DNA of 49,962 nt, taken from Peronospora farinosa. Its lineage: Eukaryota; Oomycota; Peronosporomycetes; Peronosporales; Peronosporaceae. The position numbers and the translations under genes were made by a program. A model generated the notes under the pieces. The model saw only the letters and a program-made list of their open reading frames with translations, was not told the origin of the DNA and ran no database searches. The stretch lies in contig CANTFK010000538.1 in NCBI GenBank assembly GCA_947646735.1, positions 1 through 49,962 on the forward strand, read 5' to 3'. Numbering within the stretch: the first letter of the stretch is position 1; each line of letters opens with the position of its first letter. Of the stretch, positions 40,860 through 49,962 are shown piece by piece.

Positions 40860-41110
40860 TCACTTTTCCAGTGGTCATGTCCAACCCGGCGGAGAACGTG
40901 TCTATTGGTAATGCTGATGGTTACTGATACTAATGACCACATGGCATAGACGACACTGCGTGATTGTGTGTAACGATGGGATCGACTCATCGTTTTGTTA
41001 CTAATATTGGAGTCGATATCGATAGGCTTAGAGTAGTACAACGAGACGAACTAAGGACCTAGCTAGATGATAATTCACTTTTCATTTTACCTTCTTTTAA
41101 GCACTCCCAC
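40860..41110 (+). mobile_element. LTR-like fragment nested in the Copia RT region
   Basis: Bases about 40950-41105 resemble 47990-48145 in the same orientation. Landmarks are GTGTGTAACGAT, a GATCGACTCAT-type block, ATAGGCTTAGA, ACCTAGCTAG and a final CTTTT-type ACCTTCTTTTA. The other copy lies just after a Copia RNase H, in the 3' LTR position, so this is an LTR fragment of that family inserted into, or recombined with, the 5.5 kb element. Borders are approximate. Confidence 0.55.
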
Positions 41111-41122
41111 CTTAACTCGCCC

Positions 41123-43560
41123 TTATCTGTTTCCAAAAGTCATAAGTGTCCGTGTAATCCACGCCAAATACCTGCTCGCTTTTACAGGCCACGAGTATGC
41201 CTTTATAGCGCTCCACGATTCCATCGGAGTGTTTCTTGGTCTTAAAACCCATTTCGTATGCAGCAGTTTCCCGCTGTGAGGTTTTGCAACCACTTTCCAC
41301 GTATGATTATTCTCGAGCGCTTCAAGTTCAACCTTCATTGCATCTTTCCACTTGTCTGCATGCTTATCTTTCATCGCTTCCTGATAGTTTTTTGGGTCGA
41401 CTGTGACTAAATCGTTTACGATCCCGATGGGCACATGCTTTTTTTCCACGTAGCGCGAATGCATCCGCGCTGTTGCAAGCCGCTGAAGTCGCTGCAAGAT
41501 CAGCTGGAGACTAATCTCCTTCTGAATCAAACTTTCTTCACTCTTGTTGCCAGTATTGCCAAGAGTAGATTCCTTTGGACTTACCACTGCCTCAAACTCA
41601 TTAATTGATTTCCAAAATTCGGGGTCCTCTTTCAAAAGCTGGGCTTGAAGCTGTACGTTATGGGTGCTACCAATCGTTTCCACGTTCTTGATGTGTTGGG
41701 TCGTAATCACAACCCGGTCATTTGGGTTGTAAACCTTGAAACCCTTAATTTCATCGTTCTTACCGATGATCATACCGACTTTTGCACGCGGATGCCACAA
41801 TTTCTTGTCTGGATCTCGGTAAACGGTGCACAGGCTTCCAAAGATGATGATATTCACCAGATTCGGGCACTTGACCGTCAACATTTTGATTACTGACATC
41901 TTCGCTGGATTGGAGCTGCACGCGCTGCGATATAAAACGCACGTAGTTTATTCTACAGCGTTTGTTCAGAAGTTTAGTGGTATCCACTCACAAACAACAT
42001 GCACTGACAATGTCCAGAATTTTCTGTGTATGCGCTCAGCCTTTTTATCCGAGGCCTTATTATTGGCTTCGCTCACCTGCCGCTGAATTTCCGTCGCGTA
42101 GCAGAATGGCTATACGTTCATGTATCACCCCCGCCATCTGTGCGCAGGACGTGAATGCGGCAGTTAAACAGCTTCTACAAGAACTCCAAGAAGTGCTTAA
42201 ATTTCTTGGTGACGTCTATCTTGTTTTTGGCTAAAACGCCCTTAAGTAGTTGGATCGGTGTTCCACGAAGCCATGTAGCGGTTTCCATGTCTTTCCCTAG
42301 GTGTCATCGGCCTTTTAGTGTCGCTACAGATCACGCCGCCAATCTGATCCACCGGTGCGTTCTGCCCAGTGTCCTTCTGGGATTGAATTATTTTGTTTTG
42401 CTTCCCTTGAGCGCACGTAAGACAATTCAGCCTCTTGCGACTAAAAAGACGGACGCTCGATCCCGGCGCATCTGCCATACTCTCCAATATAATAAAGGAT
42501 AGGTGTCCTCAGACGATCATGCAGCTTAAGGAGATTGCAGTCTGTTACTGCGTCGGCAGCACCGTCATTCCAATGTGGACCCTCCACCAGCACGGCATGC
42601 ACGCGTTCGCGTCTGGTGCATCCTCCGATGGTTTCATCTAGAGTACACGTCCTTCACCGCGCACTCCATAGATGTGGTTTTCGTCCGCAGAACGCTCAAC
42701 GTAGCTCAGAGAGCCGTGGCGCGTAAGATACGCACCCTTCTTCTCCAACGAAGCGTAGCTGATGATGTTGCTGCTGGAATCCTTACAATAGTAAACATTT
42801 GTCAAGTCGACACGCTTTCACCACCATCCACAACAGTGCGCAGCTCGAATGTTCCTCGTTGCGTTGCACGTAACGTGCTTCCTTTGGCTGTCTGCCATGT
42901 GTCAGAGCAGTCGACAGCGTTTCGCAGTAGGCTGACGTCACGTATCAAGTGTACACTCGAACTGCCGTCCAAAATTCAGATGCCTTCAATACACACACTG
43001 TCAATGGCCAGCGTTACCTTTGCGTCATCTATGACCTTGTCTGCAGAAAAAGTATATTTAAGGTTCCCGATACCTCCGCACGACCAGCACGTGCGATCAT
43101 TGCCTGCATCAGCACTACCAGCCTCGATTCGACCAACAAAACGAATCTACCCGTCTTGACCCAACACATTCACTGAGTCCGTCCCGAGCACTGACACCAC
43201 GCCAACTACTGTGTCTGGTTGAGCTGAGTTCATAATTGGCCGCAAAGCCACCAATTTATATGCTTGCTGAATGTGGTCGACTCTGTTTGAGTCAAGGCGC
43301 GTCAACATCGCCGTCTTCATCTGGTAAGGTGCTGATTCGCACAGACACTAAAGCACGAACTGGTTTAAACAACCTGCACGTTCCTCCACGTACACCAAGT
43401 ACTTGAAATGCTCCGTCCATGTTTTGCTGCTTGCCTTCGGTTCACACATAAGATCCATTGCCTTAGACACCGGCAACTTCGTTGAGTAAACACCCAGCAT
43501 TCTGTCCATGATATGCTCAACCGTGCTTAATTCCGCGTTCCACTTCGGTACCATATATTC
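41123..43560 (-). pseudogene. Copia integrase and RT N-terminal remnant
   Basis: The 258-codon minus-strand frame at 41899-41123 includes the end of integrase with FGSLCTVYRDPDKKLWHPRAKVGMIIG (the GKGY-like end of copia integrase). RT onset then follows: NYQEAMKDKHADKWKDAMKVELEALENNHTW, the classic copia RT N-terminus. Regions at 41900-43200 contain a zinc-knuckle-like CWSCGGIG (about 43075-43095, minus strand) and poorly conserved integrase sequence. All parts are interrupted by stops. Confidence 0.7.
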
Positions 43561-44145
43561 AATAGAATCAAAGCTTTTCCCTCCAGCTTATTTTTGAATG
43601 CTAAGATCTTGAAGTCGTCAGGCCAGTCGCCACCGCTCATCATCGGCGCCGCCACTAGACGCTGCACAATTTTTTCCCTACGCTTAAAAGTCTGCACCAA
43701 CTCCTGCGTAAATTTCGTTGTCTGAAAACCTTGGGAACCCTGGCCAGTCCATATCCTTCATCTTCGGCATCTTCAGACCAAAGTCCTGTGGGGGGCAGAA
43801 CGTCCATGCCTGCTGCTGAGGGATTGGCATCTGTACAGGTTCAGATGGCGGCGATTTGAATGAGTCTGAAACTGCACGCGGCGCTCATGCCGCTACTGGC
43901 TTTCTCTCCATTAATTCATAAAGCGACCCCATTCGCATGCTTTTACCACGCGCCTTCAAGTAGTCTCCAAAAGTATTGGACCCATGCTCGAAGGACGTGA
44001 CAAACATTCTTGGCTGTTGCGCCGGCGCGTGTTGTGCTTTCACAATATGCTGCAATTGTGCTTGCATATGCATTTGATGCGTCGCGAACTTTTCTGCCAT
44101 TCCCTCGAGGAGTCCCTCAATTTTATATATCCGCTCCAAGCTCGC
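43348..44145 (-). pseudogene. Copia gag remnant
   Basis: Minus-strand frames 44139-43885 (a coiled-coil-like MERIYKIEGLLEGMAEKFA segment) and 43554-43348 (WTEHFKYLVYVEERAG) resemble copia gag and lie directly inside the 5' LTR. Frameshifts separate them. Confidence 0.55.
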
Positions 44146-44323
44146 ATCAAAATCCCGAATGCTCCTTTCGTGAGCGTCTGACGCGCCAGATAAATAGCGC
44201 TACTCCTCGAACGACTCGTATGCATCCGACGCCTCACCTAGCCCCCTGGCTCCAGGTTCCGAAGTAAAGTTGTCTGGTAAATGTCGTGGCGAGGAGATCT
44301 TGGGGCCTATTGGGCTCATAAAC

Positions 44324-44581
44324 TGTAGCAATTTAGAGTTTGTTAAGTAGAATGAAAATGAGAGACTAAATGTATTTGAAGCTTACCGTCCTAGCTCTCT
44401 CTTGTGTTTTTTACCATCGATCCTTCCCAATGGTTTCTCTAGAGTAGCCCTGCCAGAAGGTCGCTTCGCCTTTTCATAGGATCGAAACCGCTGCGTCCTG
44501 CACGCCTAGAACAGCTTACTATAGTAACCACTCGCACCTGCTGTGGTTACTGCTTGCTCAAGTCATATGCGAGATCCAACA
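44324..44581 (-). repeat. 5' LTR of the 5.5 kb Copia element
   Basis: 258 bp, begins TGTAGC (plus strand) at 44324 and ends GATCCAACA at 44581. On the minus strand it starts TGTTGGATCTCG, matching the start of the solo LTR at 39063 in its first seven bases. Confidence 0.75.
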
Positions 44582-44760
44582 TACTGGACTTTGTAAACAC
44601 CGCCCGTCACATCGGGAAGTTGGTTGTTTTTCAAGAATTTTTTTAATTATTTTCTAACTTTTAAAATAATTATTCAATTAAAATAATTTATAATTTTTAA
44701 ATAAAGTAAATTACTTTAAAAGTGGTCAGTTACTTCGATACAAGGTAGTCGCTAGTCCTT
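44582..44760 (+). pseudogene. rns: Nuclear copy of mitochondrial small-subunit rRNA, right part
   Basis: Continues the 16S 3' end broken at 38699. ACACCGCCCGTCAC (about 44600-44613), the universally conserved tail of the decoding region, is followed by ATCGGGAAGTTGGTT. Then comes a long AT-rich hairpin (a length-variable helix 44), and GATACAAGGTAGTCG at about 44737-44751, the 3' strand of helix 44. The anti-Shine-Dalgarno region is not seen; sequence beyond about 44755 is AT-rich and of uncertain origin. Confidence 0.85.
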
Positions 44761-44879
44761 TATACATTTATATCTGTATAAAAAATCAAATTTATTCAGA
44801 GACGTTTTCAACAAAAAAAGCTCTTTTCACTCTAAGTTCAATAGAGAAAGTCTATTGTGAAGACTAGTTTTCTTGGATC
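44761..44879. other. AT-rich sequence right of the NUMT
   Basis: About 120 bp of AT-rich sequence that could be further mitochondrial DNA or nuclear flank. It ends where the repeat copy begins (about 44880). Confidence 0.35.
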
Positions 44880-45240
44880 GGGAGCAAAGTAAAGGTCAGG
44901 TGGTTGATACCCCTGAAACAAGAAGGAAAAGGCCAGGGACGACAAGCGCCCCTGAAGAATTTGGCTCTAAGTCCACTCTCGACAAGGTCGATCGAGTGGC
45001 CACCTACCGGCCCACCGAGTGAAGCATATCCACTCGAGGCCCCCCAGGTCTACCTCCCTCAAGGCAGACGTCTACATCTTCACCAAGTCCTCCGAAAAGT
45101 GCAACCCGCCAGCCGACGGGTACACAAGGTGAGAGAAGGTCTATAAGCGGCATCGGGGTACCCCCTCCGACAGTCGGCAGTCCGGCACAGTGAGTGGTTT
45201 GGGGTCTCATCATACAATTTTGAGAACCCACTCCACCACA
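44880..45240 (+). mobile_element. 3' part of the tandem-repeat-bearing LTR (fragment copy)
   Basis: About 361 bp that repeat 47246-47607 almost exactly: GGGAGCAA, AAAGGTCAGGTGGTT, GCGCCCCTGAAGAATTT, GGGGTACCCCCTCCGACAGT. Both end with CCACTCCACCACA. Coding-looking frames inside it are the same in both copies and have no recognised domain. It represents the end of the 1.41 kb element; its left part is missing. Confidence 0.75.
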
Positions 45241-46197
45241 CTATGCGCATGTGGATACATAAAAATGAACCATTGGCGGTTTGTTGTCAAAGAGGGACGT
45301 TAATCCATCAGTATCACGTCGACACATTTTTTTGAATGAAACTTTAGAGGAAGAGGTATATATATAATCTCCGTTAGGAGTAAAATCAGGGCGTGACCAA
45401 GTACTTAAGCTGAACCGCATCAATGTGGAATAAAATAGCGGCAGTGACATGGTTTAAGAAAATAGCAAGTGTTTTCGTGGATATGCGATTTCATTCGTGT
45501 GTGTCAGACTCGTGTGTATTTGTAAGACAGAATGGAGAGTCATGCGCTTACGTTGCGTTTTATGTGAATGACCTTCTGACCGAAGCTGGATCAATTTTCA
45601 AGATAAATGTTGTCGCAGCTATACTTTCAAGTCGTTTCAAGATGAAGATAATGGGAGGTGTTCGTTTCATTCTCGGAATTTAAGTCAAGTATCTGCGAGA
45701 CGACCGACGACTACATATCAGCCAACGATTATGTATATCAAGGATGATAGGAAATTTTACTAAGTTGACTCGAGATCAGAACTAAATCCTCGTGCTGAAA
45801 GGGAGGCTATGAAGAAGATGGACAAAACTGACCCAAGGATGAAAATTCGACCATACGGGTTATTGGTGGTCTCACCATTATTCTTGGTATCAGGTACGAG
45901 ACCGGATATTGCGTTTGCACTTTGCCAGCTGTACCGATACCTGAATTTTTTCACACGAAGAGCACTGGAATGCAGCGATACGAGTATCGCGCTATTAAAG
46001 ATGACGCAAGACAAAGGAATTTGCTATAACGGTAATTCAGACAAACTACAGTTGAGCGCGTACACGGACGCGAACTAGGCGAGCTACAAGGACAACTGCA
46101 GATCAACATCAGGTGTGTTGGTCATGATTAAAGGTGCACAAAGACTTTAAAGTCGAAGAGGCAGCAAGCGTATAGCGCTGAGTATAGCAGAAGCAGA
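45241..46197 (+). pseudogene. Copia pol relic, RT to RNase H, plus strand
   Basis: Contains AAVTWFKKIASVF (45438-45476), a YVNDLL box equivalent to YVDDLL (about 45568-45585), and RPYGLLVVSPLFLVSGTRPDIAFAL. The RNase H DADW-type segment follows (YTDANxASYKDN, about 46060-46100). Multiple stops and frameshifts. It belongs to the same Copia family as 1393-2408. The pol sequence is interrupted at 46197 inside RNase H and resumes at 47608. Confidence 0.8.
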
Positions 46198-47607
46198 TGT
46201 GGTGAAGTGGTTTCCTAAATTGTGAAGAACTCAGGGTCCAGTTGGATTGAAGGGACAAGGGGCCGTGGACTAGGGAGAAGGGACCACGCACTCGAGAGAA
46301 GGGACCGGAGATAATGGGAACCTCGGAGTGAAGCGACCGTTGGCTGAGAATTTAAAAGACAAACAAAGGAGAGGTCATTACCAGGGTAACGTTTAACCTG
46401 TACCGAAGGGAGTCGACCATGGCCCTCATTGGTCGACCCGGTCCCTCATTGGTCGAACAGGTCCTTCATCGGTAGACCTGGGTCCCTCGTCGCTCGACCC
46501 GGTCCCTCATCGGTCGACCCGGTCCCTCGTTGGTAGACCTGGGTCCCTCATCGGTAGACCCGGTACCTCGTCGGTAGACCTGGGTCACTCATTGGTCGAA
46601 CAGGTTCCTCATCGATAGACCTGGGTCCCTCATTGGTCGACCAGGTCCCTCATCGGTAGACCTGGGTCCCTCATTGGTCGACCAGGTCCCTCATTGGTCG
46701 ACCCGGTCTCTCATTGGTCGACCCGGTCCCTCATCGGTAGACCTGGGTCCCTCATTGGTCGACCAGGCCCCTCGGGGTTCAGCCACTCCTGACCAGTTAA
46801 TACAAGGATCAGACCAGTCGACGCAAGGAATCAGAGCTTCAGGCAAGGATAGAGTAAAGGAGTTAAAAGGATAGGACTATATTAAATACTACTCAGTTTG
46901 CGATCTACTTGGCAAGTCTTCGTCGCGCTGTAAAGGAACTCTAGTCTGGCCACACGCCTGTTCCGGGGAAGGGATATATTTGGCCCCCCCCGTTGAAGAC
47001 AGGCGTGTGGTCCGACACAAGTGCGAGCTGAACCCCACGTGGCACGACTCCGTCACCCAAGAAGAACTTGCTCTACGCTACTCACTGTTCCGGGAAGGGA
47101 TGAATTTTGGCCCCCCGTCGAAGACAGTTGTGTAGCGAAGTTAAAGTGCGAATAGAGCTCCAGGATATATTTGGCCTGTGAGCTCGTTCGAGTAGCAACA
47201 CCCCCAAGACCCGCTATCGGAAGCGGTCTCCCTCACCTCAAGGTCCGGGAGCAACGTAAAGGTCAGGTGGTTAATACCCCTGAAACAAGAAGGAAAAGGC
47301 CAGGGACGACAAGCGCCCCTGAAGAATTTGGCTCTAAGTCCACTCTCGACAAGGTCGATCGAGTGGCCACCTACCGGCCCACCGAGTGAAGCATATCCAC
47401 TCGAGGCCCCCCAGGTCTACCTCCCTCAAGGCAGACGTCTACATCGTCACCAAGTCCTCCGAAGAGTGCAACCCGTCAGCCGACGGGTACACAAGGTGAG
47501 AGAAGGTTCATACGCGGCATCGGGGTACCCCCTCCGACAGTCGGCAGTCCGGCACAGTGAGTGGTTTGGGGTCTCATCATACAATTTTGAGAACCCACTC
47601 CACCACA
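46198..47607 (+). mobile_element. 1.41 kb LTR-like element with internal tandem array
   Basis: Inserted in the Copia RNase H between codons that read continuously across it (AEA / EYMALS). It begins TGTGGTGAAGTGG and ends CACTCCACCACA, with TG...CA ends and inverted termini of about 12 bp. It is flanked by a 4 bp duplication CAGA (46194-46197 and 47608-47611). It has no coding sequence of its own. It carries the tandem array at 46413-46777 and a right part shared with 44880-45240. A large solo LTR or a non-autonomous LTR element is the best interpretation; a TIR transposon is less likely, given the TG...CA termini and 4 bp duplication. Confidence 0.75.
46413..46777 (+). repeat. Tandem array of 20/21 bp GGTCGACC repeats
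   Basis: About 18 units in tandem, alternating between two unit types. One is TCGACCCGGTCCCTCATTGG (20 bp) and the other TAGACCTGGGTCCCTCATCGG-like (21 bp). Units differ at a few positions. Every unit contains a CCTCAT block, and many have the palindrome GGTCGACC. Direct orientation throughout, with no unique spacers. Confidence 0.9.
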
Positions 47608-47943
47608 CAGAATACATGGCTCTATCAATATGTGTACAGGAAGTGTTATGGACAGAGAGTTTGCTGAAGAAGATGCAAGTGCATATCAAGTATGCAATAC
47701 CGATATACGAGGACGACCAGAGTGCGATTGCCATCGCGAAGAACGACGGTTATCAAAGTCGAGCCAAGCACATCGACATCAAGTACCATTTTGTACGTGA
47801 TCAAGTGAAGAGCAAGAAATTATAAAGCTTTGGTATACTTATACCAAGACACAGCTTGCGGACTTCTTCACCAAACCGATTTCGACAAAGAAGTTCGAGG
47901 CGCTATTGGACAAGGCCAAAATCGAAGACTTCAGGTAAAGGGG
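47608..47943 (+). pseudogene. Copia RNase H C-terminal end (plus strand)
   Basis: Continues the pol relic after the insertion: EYMALSICVQEVLWTESLLKKMQ, then AIPIYEDDQSAIAIAKNDGYQSRAKHIDIKYHFVRD, then after a frameshift QLADFFTKPISTKKFEALLDKAKI with its stop at 47937. A G-rich tract (AAAGGGGGAG, 47938-47947) fits a polypurine tract. Confidence 0.85.
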
Positions 47944-47947
47944 GAGT

Positions 47948-48160
47948 ATTAGTTCTATAGACATTGCTCTTTACTCATCCATCATACAACAGAGACGACA
48001 CAACGAGTTTGTGTGTAACGATCAGCATCGACTCATTGTAAGTTATTTATATCGTACAACGATATTAATAGGCTTAGATGTAGTGCATCGGAGCAAATTA
48101 AGTACCTAGCTGACATTATTTCACTCTTTATTGTACCTTCTTCTAGCTACTACAGCAAAC
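47948..48160 (+). mobile_element. 3' LTR of the plus-strand Copia relic
   Basis: Starts directly after the polypurine tract with TATTAGTTCTATAG (probably a decayed TGTTAG start) and ends near CTACTACA at about 48155. It shares its core with 40950-41105. Confidence 0.55.
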
Positions 48161-48195
48161 AACACCCTCGGTAATCCTCCTATCCGATGACCGTA

Positions 48196-49192
48196 GGTGA
48201 GGGAGACCGCTTCCGATAGCGGGTCTTGGGAGGTGTTGCTACTCGAACGAGCTCGCAGACCAAATATATCCTGGAGCTCTATTCGCACTTGAACTTCGCT
48301 ACACAACTGTCTTCGACGGGGGCCAAAATTCATCCCTTCCCGGAACAGTGAGTAGCGTAGAGCAAGTTCTTCTTGGGTGACGGAGTCGTGCCACGTGGGG
48401 TTCAGCTCGCACTTGTGTCTAACCACACGTCTGTCTTCAACGGGGGGGCCAAATATATCCCTTCCCCGGAACAGGCGTGTGGTCAGACTCGAGTTCCTTT
48501 ACAGCGCGACGAAGACTTGCCAAGTAGATCGCAAACTGAGTAGTATTTAATATAGTCCTATCCTTTTGACTCCTTCACTCTATCCTTGCCTGAAGCTCTG
48601 ATTCCTTGCGTCGACTGGTCTGATCCTTGTATTAACTGGTCAGGAGTGGCTGAACCCCGAGGGGTCGAGGTCGACCAATGAGGGACCCAGGTCGACCAAT
48701 GAAGGACCCAGATCTACCGGATCGACCGATGTGGGACCCAGGTCGACCCAGGTCTACCGATGAGGGACCGGGTCGACCAATGAGGGACCGGGTCTACCGA
48801 TGAGTGACCAGGCCGACCGACGAGGGATCCAGGTCTACCGATGAGGACCCTGTTCGACCAATGATGGACCGGATCTACCGACGAGGAGCCGAGGTCTACC
48901 TATGAGGGATCCAGGTCTACCGATGAGGGACCTGTTCGACCAATGAGGGACCGGGTCGACCAATGAGGGCCATGGTCGACTCCCTTCGGTACCGGTTAAA
49001 CAGTACCCTGGTAATGACCTCTCCTTTGTTTGTCTTTTAAATTCTCAGCCAACGGTCGCTTCCTCCGGGTTCCCATTCTCTCCGGTCCCTTCTCTCGAGT
49101 GCGTGGTCCCTTCTCCCTAGTCCACGGCCCCTTGTCCCTTCAATCCAACTGGACCCTGAGTTCTTCACAATTTAGGAAACCACTTCACCACA
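48196..49192 (-). mobile_element. Inverted, truncated copy of the 1.41 kb LTR-like element
   Basis: About 1.0 kb that is the reverse complement of 46198-47240. The minus-strand copy begins TGTGGTGAAGTGG at 49192 and runs through the tandem-repeat array and the CGGTCTCCCTCACC block to about 48196. It lacks the 3' third found at 47246-47607. With the forward copy it forms a 1 kb inverted repeat separated by about 0.95 kb. Confidence 0.85.
48664..48981 (-). repeat. Tandem array of GGTCGACC repeats, inverted copy
   Basis: The same 20/21 bp family as 46413-46777 in reverse orientation (GACCAATGAGGGACC-type units on the plus strand). It has more variation and some unit loss, including a compressed patch at 48716-48760 where two variants abut. 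Confidence 0.85.
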
Positions 49193-49962
49193 GCCGCCCC
49201 TTGCACTTGCTCAGCCGTACAGCGGCATGAGCACGCGCATGTATTTAATCGTCAATCACGTAGGGTTTCTGCTTGCTCTTTCTTAGGCCAGTCACGTGGC
49301 CAACCTGGATCCCTCAACTTGGTTTCATTCTTCGATACATTGAGCTGAATTCTTGAAGGACCCCAGGTCTACCAACGAGGGACCAGGTCTACCGACGAGA
49401 GGCCGAGGTCGATCGACGAGGGACCCCGAATCTACCGGCGGGGATACGAGATCTGGTCGAGGTCGACCGACGAGACCCCCGGTCTACAAGCCAGGGACCA
49501 GGTCTATCGACAAAAGGCCGAGGTCGACCGGCGAGGGACCATATCAACCATCCAAGGAGCTTTCTATTGGCTGAAAATTCAACCAATCAAGAGCCTCAAC
49601 TTTCGTTAGTTGTGCACGCGTCACCGTTTCGTAAGATCGCGGTTCCTGCTTCGCCGCTTCTCGCTCGGGACTTCAGCAGCGCCGCGCCTGTCGGTCCCAG
49701 TGGCATCCTGGTTACATAGCTAGTAACCAGATGAACCTTACGACGAGTTCTAAGCCGTGACTTGTACGTGGGAGCCTAGGTCGTTCTGAGCGGGGTAGCC
49801 ACTTGCGCCCCTAGTCTTCCTCCAGTCACAATGCCGTTAAGGTGTTCCTGCGATTTGACGCGCTTGCAAAGAAATCTTTACTATCGTGCCGCGTCGATAG
49901 GGTCTGTAAATTACCTACCGGGCTTTCCTCCTCCCTTACGACGACTTGAGCACGCGCATGTC
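49193..49962. other. Repeat-rich right edge, third divergent repeat cluster
   Basis: No gene recognised. 49355-49545 contains a looser run of GGTCTACC / GGTCGACC-type units with GACGAGGGACC and GAGGCCGAGG variants, clearly related to the two arrays but more degenerate. The motif GAGCACGCGCATG occurs at 49228-49240 and again at 49949-49961, next to the window end, and could be part of a direct repeat such as an LTR. A GC-rich stretch around 49660-49700 lacks coding features. Confidence 0.5.

Larger units (their letters stand above)
39071..44581 (-). mobile_element. Complete but decayed Ty1/copia element, minus strand, 5.5 kb
   Basis: Two LTRs of 258 bp each, at 39071-39328 (3' LTR) and 44324-44581 (5' LTR), nearly identical over their bodies. 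They are flanked by exact 5 bp target duplications TACTG at 39066-39070 and 44582-44586. The 5' LTR is followed internally by a likely primer-binding site (TTATGAGCCCAAT on the minus strand, 44310-44322), typical of initiator-Met tRNA priming. The 3' LTR is preceded by a purine-rich tract (GCGCGAAAAAAG). Gag, integrase, RT and RNase H fragments occur in copia order on the minus strand, all broken by stops. Part of the RT region (about 40860-41110) is itself disrupted by a second LTR fragment. Confidence 0.85.

Noticed and set aside
46413..46777. CRISPR-like array
   Set aside because: The units are contiguous with no unique spacers, two unit types alternate, no cas genes are near and the DNA is eukaryotic.
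46198..47607. DNA transposon with terminal inverted repeats
   Set aside because: The terminal repeat is only about 12 bp, the ends are TG...CA, the duplication is 4 bp and there is no transposase; an LTR-type origin explains more.

Overview
This window is nuclear DNA of an oomycete, most likely a peronosporalean (a Phytophthora species or a downy mildew). The signs are an elicitin-like secreted protein with the six-cysteine pattern, short GT-AG introns (about 65-120 nt), tightly packed genes with 100-150 bp between divergent starts, and degenerate Gypsy and Ty1/copia LTR elements on both sides of the gene-rich core.

Layout. 1-4300 is a nest of retroelement debris: a Gypsy LTR end and a frameshifted gag, an inverted LTR, and a Copia pol relic interrupted by about 1.4 kb that ends in a complete Gypsy-type LTR. 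4.7-38.3 kb is the gene core: ISCU (Fe-S scaffold), a spliced DUF676 lipase/esterase, a RING-H2 E3 ligase, a 1.9 kb gap with a long hairpin, a coiled-coil protein, a five-exon ketohexokinase-like PfkB kinase, a giant intronless ATR kinase (3050 codons), mitochondrial ribosomal protein mL43, eIF1, a FAM210-like (DUF1279) mitochondrial protein, a many-exon PIG-X-like GPI mannosyltransferase subunit, CCT6 (chaperonin zeta), FAD synthase, an MMTAG2-like SR-rich protein, a very short VTI1-like SNARE, an orphan His-rich protein, an elicitin-like protein and a secreted PLC-like protein. Most are housekeeping genes; the last three are the lineage-specific or secreted tail of the cluster.

38.4-50 kb is again repeat-rich. 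It holds a nuclear copy of the 3' end of the mitochondrial small-subunit rRNA gene, split by two LTR insertions with overlapping target duplications: a 364 bp solo LTR flanked by GTTAC and a 5.5 kb Copia element flanked by TACTG. To its right lies a 5'-truncated Copia element on the + strand. Its RNase H domain is interrupted by a 1.41 kb LTR-like element (TG...CA, 4 bp duplication CAGA) that carries an array of 20/21 bp GGTCGACC-containing repeats. A 1 kb inverted copy of that element follows, giving a large inverted repeat.

Exon boundaries were worked out by hand from splice signals, reading frame and recalled family similarity. No database search was run. The first exon of the PIG-X gene is the least certain boundary. 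No tRNA gene, CRISPR array or prokaryotic operon was seen.
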